A stretch of DNA of 64,000 nucleotides from Halomonas sp. SpR8 (lineage in GTDB: Bacteria; Pseudomonadota; Gammaproteobacteria; Pseudomonadales; Halomonadaceae), in NCBI RefSeq assembly GCF_031010195.1, contig NZ_JAUAMC010000008.1, positions 124,001 through 188,000 of the forward strand, written 5' to 3'. Each line of letters begins with the position of its first letter. The first letter of the stretch is position 1. The position numbers and the translations under genes were made by a program. The notes beneath the pieces were generated by a model. That model had not been told where the DNA came from, did not search any database, and saw nothing but the letters and a program-made list of their open reading frames with translations. Below, piece by piece: positions 20,479 through 29,465 of the stretch.

Positions 20479-23226
20479 CTAGTCCGGCAGGCTCTCCAGC
20501 CTGTGCCGCTGCCACTCACTTTCGGGTTCGTTGAGACGCAGAACAGCGTCAATTACCTGCTCTTCCATGTTGTAACGGCACTTAAAGCCTAAGTGTTTCA
20601 TGAGTGCACGCATTGGGTGGTTATCGACCATGATTTTGCCGATCATCTCCAGGGTGCCAATGTTAGTACAGTAATCGATCATCTTCTTCATCAGCAGGCT
20701 GCCAATTCCGAGCCCCTGCAAATCATCACGAATAATCACTGAAAACTCAGTGCGAATATTATCTGGATCGTTCCAAACCCGCACCACACCCAGCATCTCT
20801 TTACTGCCATCATCGCCTAAATACTCGGCAATGAACGCCATCTGCCGGTCATAGTTAATATGCGACAGAATCGATAAGTCACGCTGGGTAAGATTGGATT
20901 TATTGTGGAAATAGCGAAAACGGATGCTCTCTTCCGAGAGCTGGCGGTGGAAGGTCGTAATCAAATGGGCATCTTCAGCACGAATAGGCCTTACCTCGAC
21001 CTGCCAGCCGTTTTTGAGCTTAAACCATTCACGCAACTCTTCTGGGTACGGCATGATTGCGAAGCGCGAAGGTGTGCCGAGATCCATAGCGAAATCGACG
21101 GCAACCATGCCATCGCGATTAAGCAGCAGTGGGTTAATTTCCAGCCCGCGTAGATCGCTTAGATCAGAGGCCATTTGCGAGAGTTTAACGAGCATTTGGC
21201 ACAGGTGCGCAACGTCGCGTTCAGGGTCTGCGGAGTGTTCACGAATTAACGACGCGGCATGGGTTCTACCCACTATATCGGCCGCCAAACTCATGTTTAA
21301 TGGCGGTAGTGCTATCTGGCGGTCAGCGAGCACATTGACTTTATAGCCGCCAATGCCAAACACAATAAGCGGCCCAAAGACCGGATCGCGAGTAATCCCC
21401 GCACAAATCTGCATGGAGTGCTTGCCACGCTGCATGGGCTGCAAACAGTACTCACGAATGGCGTACTCAGGGAATTTTTCAGCCACTTTTTCGCCTAGCG
21501 TTCGAACGCCTTCCGCCACTTGCTCAGGCGTCTCCAAGTCCTGCAGCAAGCCCGCTGAAATTTTATGCGGATGCTTGCGGTAGCGATAAGGGCGACAATT
21601 ACCTTCATGAACCACTTTAAGCGCTTTGGTACCGGCTATTTCGGTCGCCCTGGCAAGCGCTTCATCCGGGTTGTTCAAATAAACACTCGGCGCTGTCGGA
21701 ATGCCGTACGCTTCAAGCACCTGGGCCGTTTCAGAGTGGGTCAAGGTCTGCCTACCCTGCTCTTTTGCCTGTTTAATCAGCAGGCGGCACTGGGCACGTA
21801 TTTCGGGGCTGGTGGAAAATGGCAGACTGGGCGGAATCTCCTGCAACAGCGCCTGGACGCGTTGATAAATCACCATATGCATAAAAGCCTTAACGGCTTT
21901 TTCGGGTGAAATATAGGTTGGAATCCCTGCGATATTGCAAACGTGGCGGGCGTTAAGCGCCTCTTTTAAGCCCATCCAACTGGTGAGCAGATTGCGGCGA
22001 AATTTCTTGCGGTTATCGATTAGCGCCTGGGCCGTTACCAGTGAAGGCGCCATCCGAGTGGGGGCATGAACCACCAGCACCGCATCCACGTTGGCATCAG
22101 CGGCAACAATTTCCAACGCCTGTACAAACCGCTCGGGCGAGGCGTTACCGCCCAGATCCACCGGATTTTCGCCCGGTTTGCTCATGTCGACTTCGCTACG
22201 ATGCAGCGCAGCCTGGGTTTCGGCGCTAAATTCGGCTAGTTTCCCGCCCGCACTGATCAACTTGTCAATGGCCAGCATCGCGGGACCTAAGCCGTTTGAG
22301 ACGATGGCTAAGCGGTCGCCTTTGAGGGGCTTCATACGTGACAGGGTTTCCAGCGCATCAAGCAGCTCATCAGAGTCATCAACACGCACCACGCCTGCCC
22401 GGGCAAACGCTGCGTCAAATACCACATCTCGATTGGCAATCCCTGGTGTAGGCGCCATGCCGGAAATATCTGACTCGGGCGTTCGGCCACTTTTTATCGC
22501 TAGCACTAATCGATTACGCGAAGCGTCACGCACTGCGGTCATAAAGTGTTGAGCGTCGCTGATTCGCTCTAAGTGGAGCAAGATGGCCTGAGCTGGCGAA
22601 AATTGATTAACGTAATCAATCAAGTCCGGCAACAACACATCCACACTATCGCCCACGGTGATCAAATGCGAAAAGCCAACGTCGCGACCCGCTGCCCAGT
22701 CAATCATGGCATTGGCCAGCATGCCCGACTGGCCCAGGTAAGCGACACGGCCCGCTTTCACCGGCTGGCTAGCGTAGGAGGCGTTGAGTTTTTTACCCGG
22801 CACAATGAGCCCCATACACTCGGGACCGAGCACACGAATACCCGAAACCCGTGCCGCACTCAGCATACGTTCGCGGATTGAACCGACATTACCCTTATCG
22901 CGATCTAAATAAGCGCCGCCGGAGAGCACCAACGCCGCTTTGACACCACGCTGGCCAAGCTTTTTAATCAGGCTAGGAACGCCTTCAATAGGAGAGCACA
23001 CCACGGCCAAATCCGGCACTTCGGGTAGCTCGCTGACGCGGCTAACGCAGGGCACGCCAAAGACCTGCGAGTAGCCTTTCAGGTTGACTGCCCAAAGCGG
23101 CCCTTTAAAGCCGCCCTCTTGAATATTTCGCAGCACTAAACCGCCCAATGACGCGGGCTTTTCAGAGGCACCAAACACCGCTAACGTGCGAGGTTCAAAA
23201 AAATGGTGCAAAAAGCGCGTACTCAC
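20479..23226 (-). CDS. pat: Pat-type protein lysine acetyltransferase (acyl-CoA synthetase-like + GNAT)
   Basis: Protein of 915 residues. The N-terminal 470 or so form an NDP-forming acyl-CoA synthetase-like CoA-binding region, the middle (about 480-710) is an ATP-grasp domain (GLEINPLLLNRDG), and the C-terminus (about 735-890) is a GNAT acetyltransferase with the acetyl-CoA loop LQGLGIGSLLM. This arrangement is that of Pat/PatZ (YfiQ), which acetylates and switches off acyl-CoA synthetases. The start is a GTG with AGGAG eight bases upstream. It is divergent from a deacetylase-family gene across 102 bases. A likely target, PrpE, lies 13 kb away. Confidence 0.92.
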   Translation of the reverse strand: MSTRFLHHFFEPRTLAVFGASEKPASLGGLVLRNIQEGGFKGPLWAVNLKGYSQVFGVPCVSRVSELPEVPDLAVVCSPIEGVPSLIKKLGQRGVKAALVLSGGAYLDRDKGNVGSIRERMLSAARVSGIRVLGPECMGLIVPGKKLNASYASQPVKAGRVAYLGQSGMLANAMIDWAAGRDVGFSHLITVGDSVDVLLPDLIDYVNQFSPAQAILLHLERISDAQHFMTAVRDASRNRLVLAIKSGRTPESDISGMAPTPGIANRDVVFDAAFARAGVVRVDDSDELLDALETLSRMKPLKGDRLAIVSNGLGPAMLAIDKLISAGGKLAEFSAETQAALHRSEVDMSKPGENPVDLGGNASPERFVQALEIVAADANVDAVLVVHAPTRMAPSLVTAQALIDNRKKFRRNLLTSWMGLKEALNARHVCNIAGIPTYISPEKAVKAFMHMVIYQRVQALLQEIPPSLPFSTSPEIRAQCRLLIKQAKEQGRQTLTHSETAQVLEAYGIPTAPSVYLNNPDEALARATEIAGTKALKVVHEGNCRPYRYRKHPHKISAGLLQDLETPEQVAEGVRTLGEKVAEKFPEYAIREYCLQPMQRGKHSMQICAGITRDPVFGPLIVFGIGGYKVNVLADRQIALPPLNMSLAADIVGRTHAASLIREHSADPERDVAHLCQMLVKLSQMASDLSDLRGLEINPLLLNRDGMVAVDFAMDLGTPSRFAIMPYPEELREWFKLKNGWQVEVRPIRAEDAHLITTFHRQLSEESIRFRYFHNKSNLTQRDLSILSHINYDRQMAFIAEYLGDDGSKEMLGVVRVWNDPDNIRTEFSVIIRDDLQGLGIGSLLMKKMIDYCTNIGTLEMIGKIMVDNHPMRALMKHLGFKCRYNMEEQVIDAVLRLNEPESEWQRHRLESLPD

Positions 23227-23274
23227 AAGTGAGTCTCCTGAAATAGATAGCGGCTGTACGACTTAAGGACACTG

Positions 23275-23295
23275 TCGCCTAGAGCCTATAGGCGA
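23275..23295. promoter_or_regulatory. Inverted repeat between the acetyltransferase and deacetylase genes
   Basis: TCGCCTA (23275-23281) and TAGGCGA (23289-23295) have a seven-base spacer, giving a candidate dimeric operator in the middle of the shared divergent promoter region. A second palindrome, ACTCAC-AA-GTGAGT at 23221-23234, covers the acetyltransferase start codon. Confidence 0.45.
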
Positions 23296-23328
23296 TTATG
23301 GTGGCATCAATAATAATGGAGCGTTTGA

Positions 23329-24273
23329 ATGATTACTGCCTACCTTACCCATCCAGACTGCTCATTGCACCATATGGGGCCGGAGCATCCTGAAAGCCCC
23401 CAGCGACTGGAGGTCATTCGCGCTCGTCTATCGCTTGCCGGGTTACTGCAGCAAACCATGCAGGCGGATGCGAAAGAAGCCTGTGAAGAGGCGTTAGCCA
23501 GAGTACACCCGTTGCGCCACTTACGCGCCCTGGAAAAGTGTTTGCCCCAACAAGGCATCGTGACGCTAGACAGCGATACCATGATGAACCCTGATAGCTT
23601 GCAAGCTGCCCGAGTAGCAGCAGGCGCGGTCATTCGAGGGGTAGACCAGGTGTTCAAGCGTCAAGCCGATAATGTCTTTTGTGCCGTTAGGCCACCTGGC
23701 CACCACGCGGAAGCCAGCGATGCCATGGGCTTCTGTTTCTACAATAATATCGCCGTTGGCGCTGCTCATGCCCGCGCGAAATATGGCGCTAAGCGTATCG
23801 CTATTTTGGATTTTGACGTTCATCAGTGCAACGGCACCATCGATATCTTTAAAAACGACCCAGAGGTACTGATTTGCACTAGCTTTCAATATCCGTTTTA
23901 CCCGTGGCGCTATCTGCGCAGCGAGTGGCAGAACGTGGTGAATACGCCACTGGAAGTAGGCACCGATGGGGCTGAGTTTCGACGCATTGTTGAAAACCAC
24001 TGGCTCTCCGCCCTGCACGCTTTTAAACCTGACTTGGTGATGATCTCAGCCGGGTTCGATGCCCACCGAGATGACCCAATGGGCGATATCTGTCTTGAAG
24101 ATGAAGATTTCTATTGGGTAACTCATATGGCTATGGAGATCGCCACCCTGTATGCCGATAACCGCTTAGTCTCGGTGCTGGAAGGCGGCTATAATCCAAA
24201 ATCATTGGCGAGTGGCGTGGAAGCGCACCTTAAAGCGCTGCTTGGGCTGCCATTTAGCGAAGTGCCGTCTTAG
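23329..24273 (+). CDS. Histone deacetylase-family (class II-like) hydrolase
   Basis: Protein of 314 residues of the arginase/deacetylase fold. All expected catalytic residues are present: H125-H126 in RPPGHHAE, zinc ligands D163, H165 and D244, and the tyrosine Y288 in LEGGYN. The usual HHGNGT after the zinc ligand is replaced by HQCNGT (Q166, C167). Bacterial members remove acetyl groups from protein lysines or from acetylpolyamines. Divergence from a Pat-type acetyltransferase argues for lysine deacetylation; the XRE-cupin regulator downstream, of a kind often tied to polyamine genes, argues for acetylpolyamine hydrolysis. Both are inferences. Confidence 0.88.
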   Translation: MITAYLTHPDCSLHHMGPEHPESPQRLEVIRARLSLAGLLQQTMQADAKEACEEALARVHPLRHLRALEKCLPQQGIVTLDSDTMMNPDSLQAARVAAGAVIRGVDQVFKRQADNVFCAVRPPGHHAEASDAMGFCFYNNIAVGAAHARAKYGAKRIAILDFDVHQCNGTIDIFKNDPEVLICTSFQYPFYPWRYLRSEWQNVVNTPLEVGTDGAEFRRIVENHWLSALHAFKPDLVMISAGFDAHRDDPMGDICLEDEDFYWVTHMAMEIATLYADNRLVSVLEGGYNPKSLASGVEAHLKALLGLPFSEVPS

Positions 24274-24386
24274 CAGACTTCTTCTCGCTACACTTTAACA
24301 GCCCCTCTTGGCGGCTTTTGGGCTGTGGTATCATGCGCTTTTTTAAATACTTAAGCCCACGCTAAAGCCGCCAATGTGACGACCCT

Positions 24387-25019
24387 ATGACCGCTACCTC
24401 TGAAGAGCACGCCGCGCTGCGTATCGCATCGGGAAGCAAACCGTTTGTTGAACCGCTGCGCCTTGGTGAGCGGCTCAAGCAAATCCGCCTTGCCAACCTG
24501 TGGACTCTGGAAGACGTTAGCCAGCGCACCGGGCTTGCACGCTCAACGCTGTCAAAAATTGAGAATGACCAAGTCTCACCAACGTTTAGTGTGGTGCAAA
24601 AACTGACTACCGGACTCAATATCGATCTTCCACAGTTGCTCACACCGCCGAAGCGGGAGCGTTATACTATGGGGCGGCGCGATTTAACCCGCAAAGGCAA
24701 AGGGCAGTTGCACCCTACCCCGACTTACGAGCACGAATTATTGGGTCACCAGCTTGCTCAGAAGCGCATGATTCCCTTCAAGACAATCATACGGGCACGC
24801 AGTTTTGACGAGTATCACCAGTGGGTACGCCACGACGGGGAAGAGTTTTTGATCGTGCTGCACGGGGATATCATGCTCTACACCGAGTTCTATGCTCCGC
24901 TAGTGTTGGCCGAGGGCGACAGTATTTATTTCGATAGCGATATGGGCCATGCATTGGTTTCTACCAGCCCAGATGATGCGGTGGTGCTATCAGTCTGTAC
25001 TCGCGGCGATGCAGCATAG
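24387..25019 (+). CDS. XRE-family regulator with C-terminal cupin sensor
   Basis: Protein of 210 residues. A helix-turn-helix at about 28-83 (LEDVSQRTGLARSTLSKIEN) is followed by a cupin domain at about 130-205 (HDGEEFLIVLHGD). This is the PuuR/SutR-like layout of regulators that sense small metabolites. Its target is not evident; it follows the deacetylase-family gene by 113 bases on the same strand, so regulation of that gene is possible. Confidence 0.85.
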   Translation: MTATSEEHAALRIASGSKPFVEPLRLGERLKQIRLANLWTLEDVSQRTGLARSTLSKIENDQVSPTFSVVQKLTTGLNIDLPQLLTPPKRERYTMGRRDLTRKGKGQLHPTPTYEHELLGHQLAQKRMIPFKTIIRARSFDEYHQWVRHDGEEFLIVLHGDIMLYTEFYAPLVLAEGDSIYFDSDMGHALVSTSPDDAVVLSVCTRGDAA

Positions 25020-25059
25020 CTCTATCTGAATCTGAAAATTTGCGCGCAGGTCACTTTGG

Positions 25060-25422
25060 CTACAGGCAGTTAGTCGGTTTGGGTAATCCTGCCAGGCGGG
25101 CAATTCTCTTTGGTGGGCTGCCGGGGAATAGCTGCATGAGGTAGATTGAGCGCCCTTTCTCTTCACCCAGCACACTCTTCGTCGCTTTGACTAGCGGTCG
25201 CATTGCCGGTGCCATTTCGTAGCGTTGATAAAAGGCCCTAACGACTTTGATTACTTCCCAATGCTCGGGGGTAAGCGTTAAGCCTTCTTCTTGCGCCATT
25301 AAATCAGCCACAGATTCGTTCCATATCGCTTGATTAACTAGATACCCTTCTGGATCTAGCGGATACTTTTTTTCAGAATCAAGATAACGGTATATTTTCG
25401 GATCAGGCATATTTAATACCAT
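25060..25422 (-). CDS. tusE: Sulfurtransferase TusE (DsrC family)
   Basis: Protein of 120 residues ending in T-N-C-L, where C119 is the conserved penultimate persulfide carrier of DsrC/TusE. It takes sulfur from TusBCD and hands it to MnmA for 2-thiouridine formation in tRNA. It overlaps tusB by ten bases. ATG 25422 is used; ATG 25410 is a possible alternative giving four residues fewer. Confidence 0.9.
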   Translation of the reverse strand: MVLNMPDPKIYRYLDSEKKYPLDPEGYLVNQAIWNESVADLMAQEEGLTLTPEHWEVIKVVRAFYQRYEMAPAMRPLVKATKSVLGEEKGRSIYLMQLFPGSPPKRIARLAGLPKPTNCL

Positions 25423-25703
25423 GTAACTGTCTTTTCATACTGCTCAGTAAGCGCCACGAAGTCGTCTACGTCCATGGTGGGAAGCTGGTGCTTAGCGGCA
25501 ATGTGAGTAAGCCCACGGGAAGTTAGATCCTCTGACAATAAAAAAATACGCGACCGATATTTTTGCCAGGCGGCCCAAGCCGGATTAAGTGCCGCAGTGA
25601 CCGCTTCTTCGATCAGCAACACGCTATCCTGGTTGCCTAGCGCCTGCTGCATTTGAGTCGCTGCACGGCTGTCAGGCGCTTTAGTGAGGATGTGTAGAAT
25701 CAT
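25413..25703 (-). CDS. tusB: Sulfurtransferase complex subunit TusB (DsrH)
   Basis: Protein of 96 residues starting MILHILTKAP and ending with the family's aromatic tail (TVTWY). TusB is the non-catalytic subunit of the TusBCD hexamer that relays persulfide sulfur. It sits between tusC and tusE in the usual order. Confidence 0.88.
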   Translation of the reverse strand: MILHILTKAPDSRAATQMQQALGNQDSVLLIEEAVTAALNPAWAAWQKYRSRIFLLSEDLTSRGLTHIAAKHQLPTMDVDDFVALTEQYEKTVTWY

Positions 25704-25723
25704 AATGCGCTCACTCTTAAGCC

Positions 25724-26089
25724 CTAAAAGTTAAGTATTGTAGCGTGTTGCTGCATTAACCCAGGGATTTCTTGGTCTGCTATCAGGGTGACGCCCTCTA
25801 CCAGAGAACCCGTGGATAGTTGCATACTTTTCAGTTCCCCTTCAGACACCCAGAGCTGTTCAATATCGTACATTTCCAACATATCGATGGTAGGCAGCGT
25901 GGCCTTTTGGCCCGGCGCCCCACTTCCCTGCTCTTTTAACAGCGCCATTATACCCTGCCCCATGAAGAGTAAATGCACGGGTTGGCCAAAGGCTGCAGCA
26001 ACTAAAGCGGCATCTAAACCTTCGCGTAACCAATTAGAGCTGTGAGGTGCATGGCGAATAATTACCAGCAGTGCATTAGGTACCGCCAT
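25724..26089 (-). CDS. tusC: Sulfurtransferase complex subunit TusC (DsrF)
   Basis: Protein of 121 residues of the DsrE/F fold; LLVIIRHAPHSSNWLREGLD is its conserved opening and FGQPVHLLFMGQGI a core strand. It forms a complex with TusB and TusD. It starts 11 bases after tusD. Confidence 0.88.
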   Translation of the reverse strand: MAVPNALLVIIRHAPHSSNWLREGLDAALVAAAFGQPVHLLFMGQGIMALLKEQGSGAPGQKATLPTIDMLEMYDIEQLWVSEGELKSMQLSTGSLVEGVTLIADQEIPGLMQQHATILNF

Positions 26090-26100
26090 GGGTTTTCCTT

Positions 26101-26490
26101 TTAAGCAAACGTAATAAAGCGATCCGAGCGGTGCTGTAACTCAAGCAACTGACCAAGACCGGTTAACTCAAAGGGAGAGACTATATTAAATGCCTGCTTA
26201 CCGTGCCGCAGTGCTTCCGATTCGCTCATTAACCCTCGGCGCAGTGCCGCTGCAATGCAAACATCTAGCGCAACGTCGTGATACTGATGCAGTTCAAGCC
26301 AAGCCTCACGCAGATTAAGCTCGTCTTGCGGAGGCGCCATCAGTGATGAGGCATTATGCACGCCGTCATGATAGAAAAACACACCGGCTAGTTGATGCCC
26401 TCGCGTAATTATAGCGTGGGCAAACCGCAGCGCAGAGTGCGGAGCCGGACTGCTATAAGGTGCACCCATAACAAGTAAACCGTACTGCAT
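26101..26490 (-). CDS. tusD: Sulfurtransferase complex subunit TusD (DsrE)
   Basis: Protein of 129 residues. C78 in LDVCIAAALRRG matches the catalytic cysteine that receives persulfide from TusA. It is the first gene of tusDCB-tusE and lies after a strong terminator, so the tus genes appear to have their own promoter in the short gap near 26490-26515. Confidence 0.9.
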   Translation of the reverse strand: MQYGLLVMGAPYSSPAPHSALRFAHAIITRGHQLAGVFFYHDGVHNASSLMAPPQDELNLREAWLELHQYHDVALDVCIAAALRRGLMSESEALRHGKQAFNIVSPFELTGLGQLLELQHRSDRFITFA

Positions 26491-26517
26491 GATATTAATA
26501 CCTGATGGCGTTACCCT

Positions 26518-26547
26518 AAAAAAAAGACAGGCCCCGAATAGGGCCTG
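26518..26547 (-). terminator. Rho-independent terminator after yccA
   Basis: CAGGCCC (26528-26534) and GGGCCTG (26541-26547) pair around a six-base loop, and an A-rich run at 26518-26525 gives a T-run on the minus strand. It separates yccA from the tus operon. Confidence 0.85.
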
Positions 26548-26587
26548 CCATGTTACCTAGCGCGATTGAGCTAGCACTGGCTAAGCA

Positions 26588-27268
26588 TCAATCGTTGCTC
26601 ATGATACCCAAGATCGACAATAGGCTAACAAATAGGTTGTAGATGGAAACGTAGAGCGTGACCGTAGCGAGAATGTAGTTAGTCTCGCCAGCACGGTGAA
26701 TAATTTCACTGGTTTGATACAGAATCGCTGCTGAAGCGAACAGCACAAAGCCAGCTGATACCATCAGCGAAAGCGCCGGAATGTTAAAGAACAACCCAGC
26801 CACCATGGCCAGAATCAACACGATGGCACCAGCCATCAGGAAGTTGCCTAAGAAGCTAAAGTCTTTCTTAGTGGTTAGCGCGACCGCTGACAGGCCAACG
26901 AACGTTAAACCGGTCATAGCCAGCGCATTCATGATCAATGCACCGCCATTCGGCAGGGTTAAGTAGGCTGACAAAATAGGCCCTAACGTAAAGCCCATAA
27001 AGCCTGTAAATGCGAACGTTGCCAATAAACCAGCTGCAGAGTTTGCGGTTTTATGGACAAGAAACATCAGTCCGTAAGCACCAATAAAGAACACAAAGAT
27101 GTTCATTTGCTGGATGCCCAGAGCGACAGCCGCACCAGCAGTGACGGCTGAGAACAGCAGAGTCATTGCAAGTAGCGCGTAGGTGTTACGCAACACCTTG
27201 TTCGTACTAACACTATCGGAAACGCCGCCCGACTGAGGACGTACCGTACGTGAGTCGTTGTAAGCCAT
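26588..27268 (-). CDS. yccA: Bax inhibitor-1/YccA family membrane protein
   Basis: Protein of 226 residues with about seven transmembrane helices and the BI-1 signature near the C-terminus (TSEIIHRAGETNYILATVTL). YccA associates with and modulates the FtsH protease. The longer frame from 27307 is rejected because ATG 27268 has GGGAG at good spacing and matches the family N-terminus (AYNDSR). The placement next to tusDCB-tusE is conserved in Pseudomonas. Confidence 0.9.
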   Translation of the reverse strand: MAYNDSRTVRPQSGGVSDSVSTNKVLRNTYALLAMTLLFSAVTAGAAVALGIQQMNIFVFFIGAYGLMFLVHKTANSAAGLLATFAFTGFMGFTLGPILSAYLTLPNGGALIMNALAMTGLTFVGLSAVALTTKKDFSFLGNFLMAGAIVLILAMVAGLFFNIPALSLMVSAGFVLFASAAILYQTSEIIHRAGETNYILATVTLYVSIYNLFVSLLSILGIMSND

Positions 27269-27429
27269 GTTTTCATGCTCCCTAATGGTATTTCCAACAA
27301 CGGACAAGAATGCCGTTACTGAGTTCCAGACGCAAGCCCTTGTCTTCCACGCAAATAGTTATTCAACGTTGAATCAGCTTAGCAAGCATTGTCTATGCTT
27401 GCTTAACACACCCGTTGGACACTGCCAAA

Positions 27430-28188
27430 ATGCAAAAGATTCTATTGCCTATCGCCACTTTAGCACTATTTTCCCAGGCTGCTCCCCTCCTTGCGTACTC
27501 ACCAGCAGGCGAAGATATTGATTACAGTGTGAATGATGAAGCCTTCGAAGGCTATTTTGTATCGGCAAGCGAAGCTGCCCAAGCAACCGTTCTGATTGTT
27601 CATGACTGGGATGGGCTGGATGATTATGAGCGCCAGCGCGCTGATATGTTGGCCGATGAAGGCTACGACGTATTTGCCGTTGACCTCTATGGCGCGGGGA
27701 ACCGCCCTCAGGAAGTGGAAGACAAACAGGCCGCGACCCGTAGCCTTTATGAAGATAGAGAGCGCATGCGCACCCTGACATTGGGTGGGCTAGCACAAGC
27801 CCGAGAGCAAGGAGCCGCCGAAAAAACCATTATTATGGGGTACTGCTTTGGTGGTGCCGTGGCGTTGGAGATTGCCCGTTCCGGTGAAGCAAGCGATATC
27901 GCAGCCTATAGCAGTTTTCATGGTGGTCTAACAACGCCAGAGGGACAGGCCTATTCAGCGGATACAGCGCCAATCTTTATTGCTCACGGCGGTGCCGACA
28001 GTTCAGTGAGCTTAGATGACGTTGCTACCTTGGCGGATGAGTTGGAAACCGCTGGTATTGACTACGAGGTAGGTATTTATTCCGGCGCGCCACACGCCTT
28101 TAGCGTGTTTGGCAGCGACGCTTACCATGAAAGAGCCGACCAGCGCTCATGGGCGACATTTACTGATTGGCTAGAAGAGGTGCTATAG
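27430..28188 (+). CDS. Secreted dienelactone hydrolase-family protein
   Basis: Protein of 252 residues. An N-terminal signal peptide (LLPIATLALFSQAAPLLA) precedes an alpha/beta hydrolase domain of the dienelactone hydrolase family: nucleophile C139 in GYCFGGA, an acid in HGGADSSV and His in GAPHAFS. Most family members are cytoplasmic, so export to the periplasm suggests a different ester or lactone substrate. ATG 27430 is preferred over the upstream TTG 27415. It is divergent from yccA. Confidence 0.85.
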   Translation: MQKILLPIATLALFSQAAPLLAYSPAGEDIDYSVNDEAFEGYFVSASEAAQATVLIVHDWDGLDDYERQRADMLADEGYDVFAVDLYGAGNRPQEVEDKQAATRSLYEDRERMRTLTLGGLAQAREQGAAEKTIIMGYCFGGAVALEIARSGEASDIAAYSSFHGGLTTPEGQAYSADTAPIFIAHGGADSSVSLDDVATLADELETAGIDYEVGIYSGAPHAFSVFGSDAYHERADQRSWATFTDWLEEVL

Positions 28189-28213
28189 CGGTCACTGTGG
28201 AGGCTACATAAAC

Positions 28214-28246
28214 GACACCTAGCAATATCATGCACCGCTAGGTGTC
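28214..28246. terminator. Inverted repeat between converging genes
   Basis: GACACCTAGC (28214-28223) pairs perfectly with GCTAGGTGTC (28237-28246) across 13 bases. It lies between the hydrolase stop and the stop of the opposing small gene, where a shared terminator is expected; T-runs are weak on both sides. Confidence 0.55.
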
Positions 28247-28282
28247 CATTCATCATTCAATATGGCAAAAGTTAACCGCTAT

Positions 28283-28453
28283 TTAACTCTGAATTTCCTC
28301 TTCGTCATCTTTTTCATCTTTATGCGCAGTGACCGTCGTTACTGCCGTTTGACGAGCATCTTGAGGAGAACTGTAGAGACGTGTATCAACCAAATGCAGC
28401 ACCGCCAATTGCGCGAATAAAACCGCAAAGCAGACGATCAAACCTTTCAACAT
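28283..28453 (-). CDS. Small membrane or secreted hypothetical protein (56 aa)
   Basis: A short gene with ATG 28453, an AAGGAA Shine-Dalgarno about nine bases upstream, and stop at 28283-28285. The 56 residues start with a hydrophobic helix (LKGLIVCFAVLFAQLAVLHL) and end in a charged, acidic tail (KDEKDDEEE). I do not recognise a family. The good ribosome site and signal-like helix support it as a real gene; it may be a single-pass membrane protein. Confidence 0.6.
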   Translation of the reverse strand: MLKGLIVCFAVLFAQLAVLHLVDTRLYSSPQDARQTAVTTVTAHKDEKDDEEEIQS

Positions 28454-28565
28454 GACGGTATTTCCTTAGGGGACTAATAAACGCATAGTAGCCGAAAGCG
28501 CGCTTAATACCATCTATATTATTAGGTACGAAATTGCGTTAACGGAGCGGCTCATAGCGGTGGTG

Positions 28566-28748
28566 CTACTTCTTGACAGATACTTTGCGGAGATCCTCCA
28601 CCGAAACCCCTTCGGGCAAATCAGACTCCTCCGCAGGCAGCCAGACAGGCGAGAGATCGCTGTCTTCTCGACCATCATCAAACTGATGGCCTGGAATTCG
28701 ATAAACTACTTGGCTGTGGTGGTGATCCCACGCAAATACACGGTCCAT
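28566..28748 (-). CDS. Small acidic hypothetical protein (60 aa)
   Basis: Protein of 60 residues, hydrophilic and acidic, beginning MDRVFAWDHHHSQVVYRIPG. AGGAAAA lies a few bases before ATG 28748. No domain or signal is recognised. It is on the same strand as the 56-residue gene downstream, 112 bases apart. The ribosome site and the acidic, halophile-like composition make it plausible; otherwise unsupported. Confidence 0.5.
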   Translation of the reverse strand: MDRVFAWDHHHSQVVYRIPGHQFDDGREDSDLSPVWLPAEESDLPEGVSVEDLRKVSVKK

Positions 28749-28879
28749 ATGCTTTTTTCCTAAAAAACGAATACAACGTTAGGACATTCACTTGCACCAT
28801 GATGTTCCTTCGTTGATAACGACATAGTGGCCTTTATGACGCCAACCAAATTTCACCGATGAAATAGGAGAGATAAGCC

Positions 28880-29362
28880 GTGAGGTTTACAGCAGTCGTT
28901 TTATCCACTGGAATCGCCAGCCTTTACTTGGCAGCTTGTTCTCAGCAAGTCGATACAAACAACATTGAAGTACAGAACATACCTAACAGCGAGCCTTCTC
29001 AATATGGCTTATCCGCCCTATCTGAGGAGGATATGCGCAACACTACACTGCAAGGAGAGCTTGGCTGCTCCTTCACAGCTAGCAACGAAGACGTACTGTT
29101 GATTGCGAAGGGATATGTCGGCTCGTCTGAGCCCAGCGAGGGAGTTATTAAATTAGACAGAGAGCTTCTCCAAATCAAATCCCCTGGTGGCTTTGATGGT
29201 ATGGTGCGCGGAACCACATTTGAGGGAGAAGACTACACTGTCCTGGTCACAGTAACGGGAGATGCAACCGTCAATGGCGAGTCCCCGCCCTATCCAGGAG
29301 AGTTAACATTAAAGGGTGCTGATCAATCGGTTATCATAGGCCAATGGGTTTGTGGCCCATGA
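28880..29362 (+). CDS. Hypothetical lipoprotein
   Basis: Protein of 160 residues. The signal ends in the lipobox LAAC (TGIASLYLAACS), so it is probably lipid-anchored. The mature part contains LQGELGCSFTASNED and ends with GQWVCGP; the two Cys may form a disulfide. I do not recognise the family. The start is a GTG at 28880 with GGAGAG upstream. It is the first of four small plus-strand genes before the K+ channel. Confidence 0.7.
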   Translation: MRFTAVVLSTGIASLYLAACSQQVDTNNIEVQNIPNSEPSQYGLSALSEEDMRNTTLQGELGCSFTASNEDVLLIAKGYVGSSEPSEGVIKLDRELLQIKSPGGFDGMVRGTTFEGEDYTVLVTVTGDATVNGESPPYPGELTLKGADQSVIIGQWVCGP

Positions 29363-29465
29363 AACTACTCTGCCCGGCAGAAAGACTGACAGGCAGTTAA
29401 TCCACACATCAGTTATTTATAATGTTAAATATGAATATTTATAACTTTCCAACAAGGAATTATTA

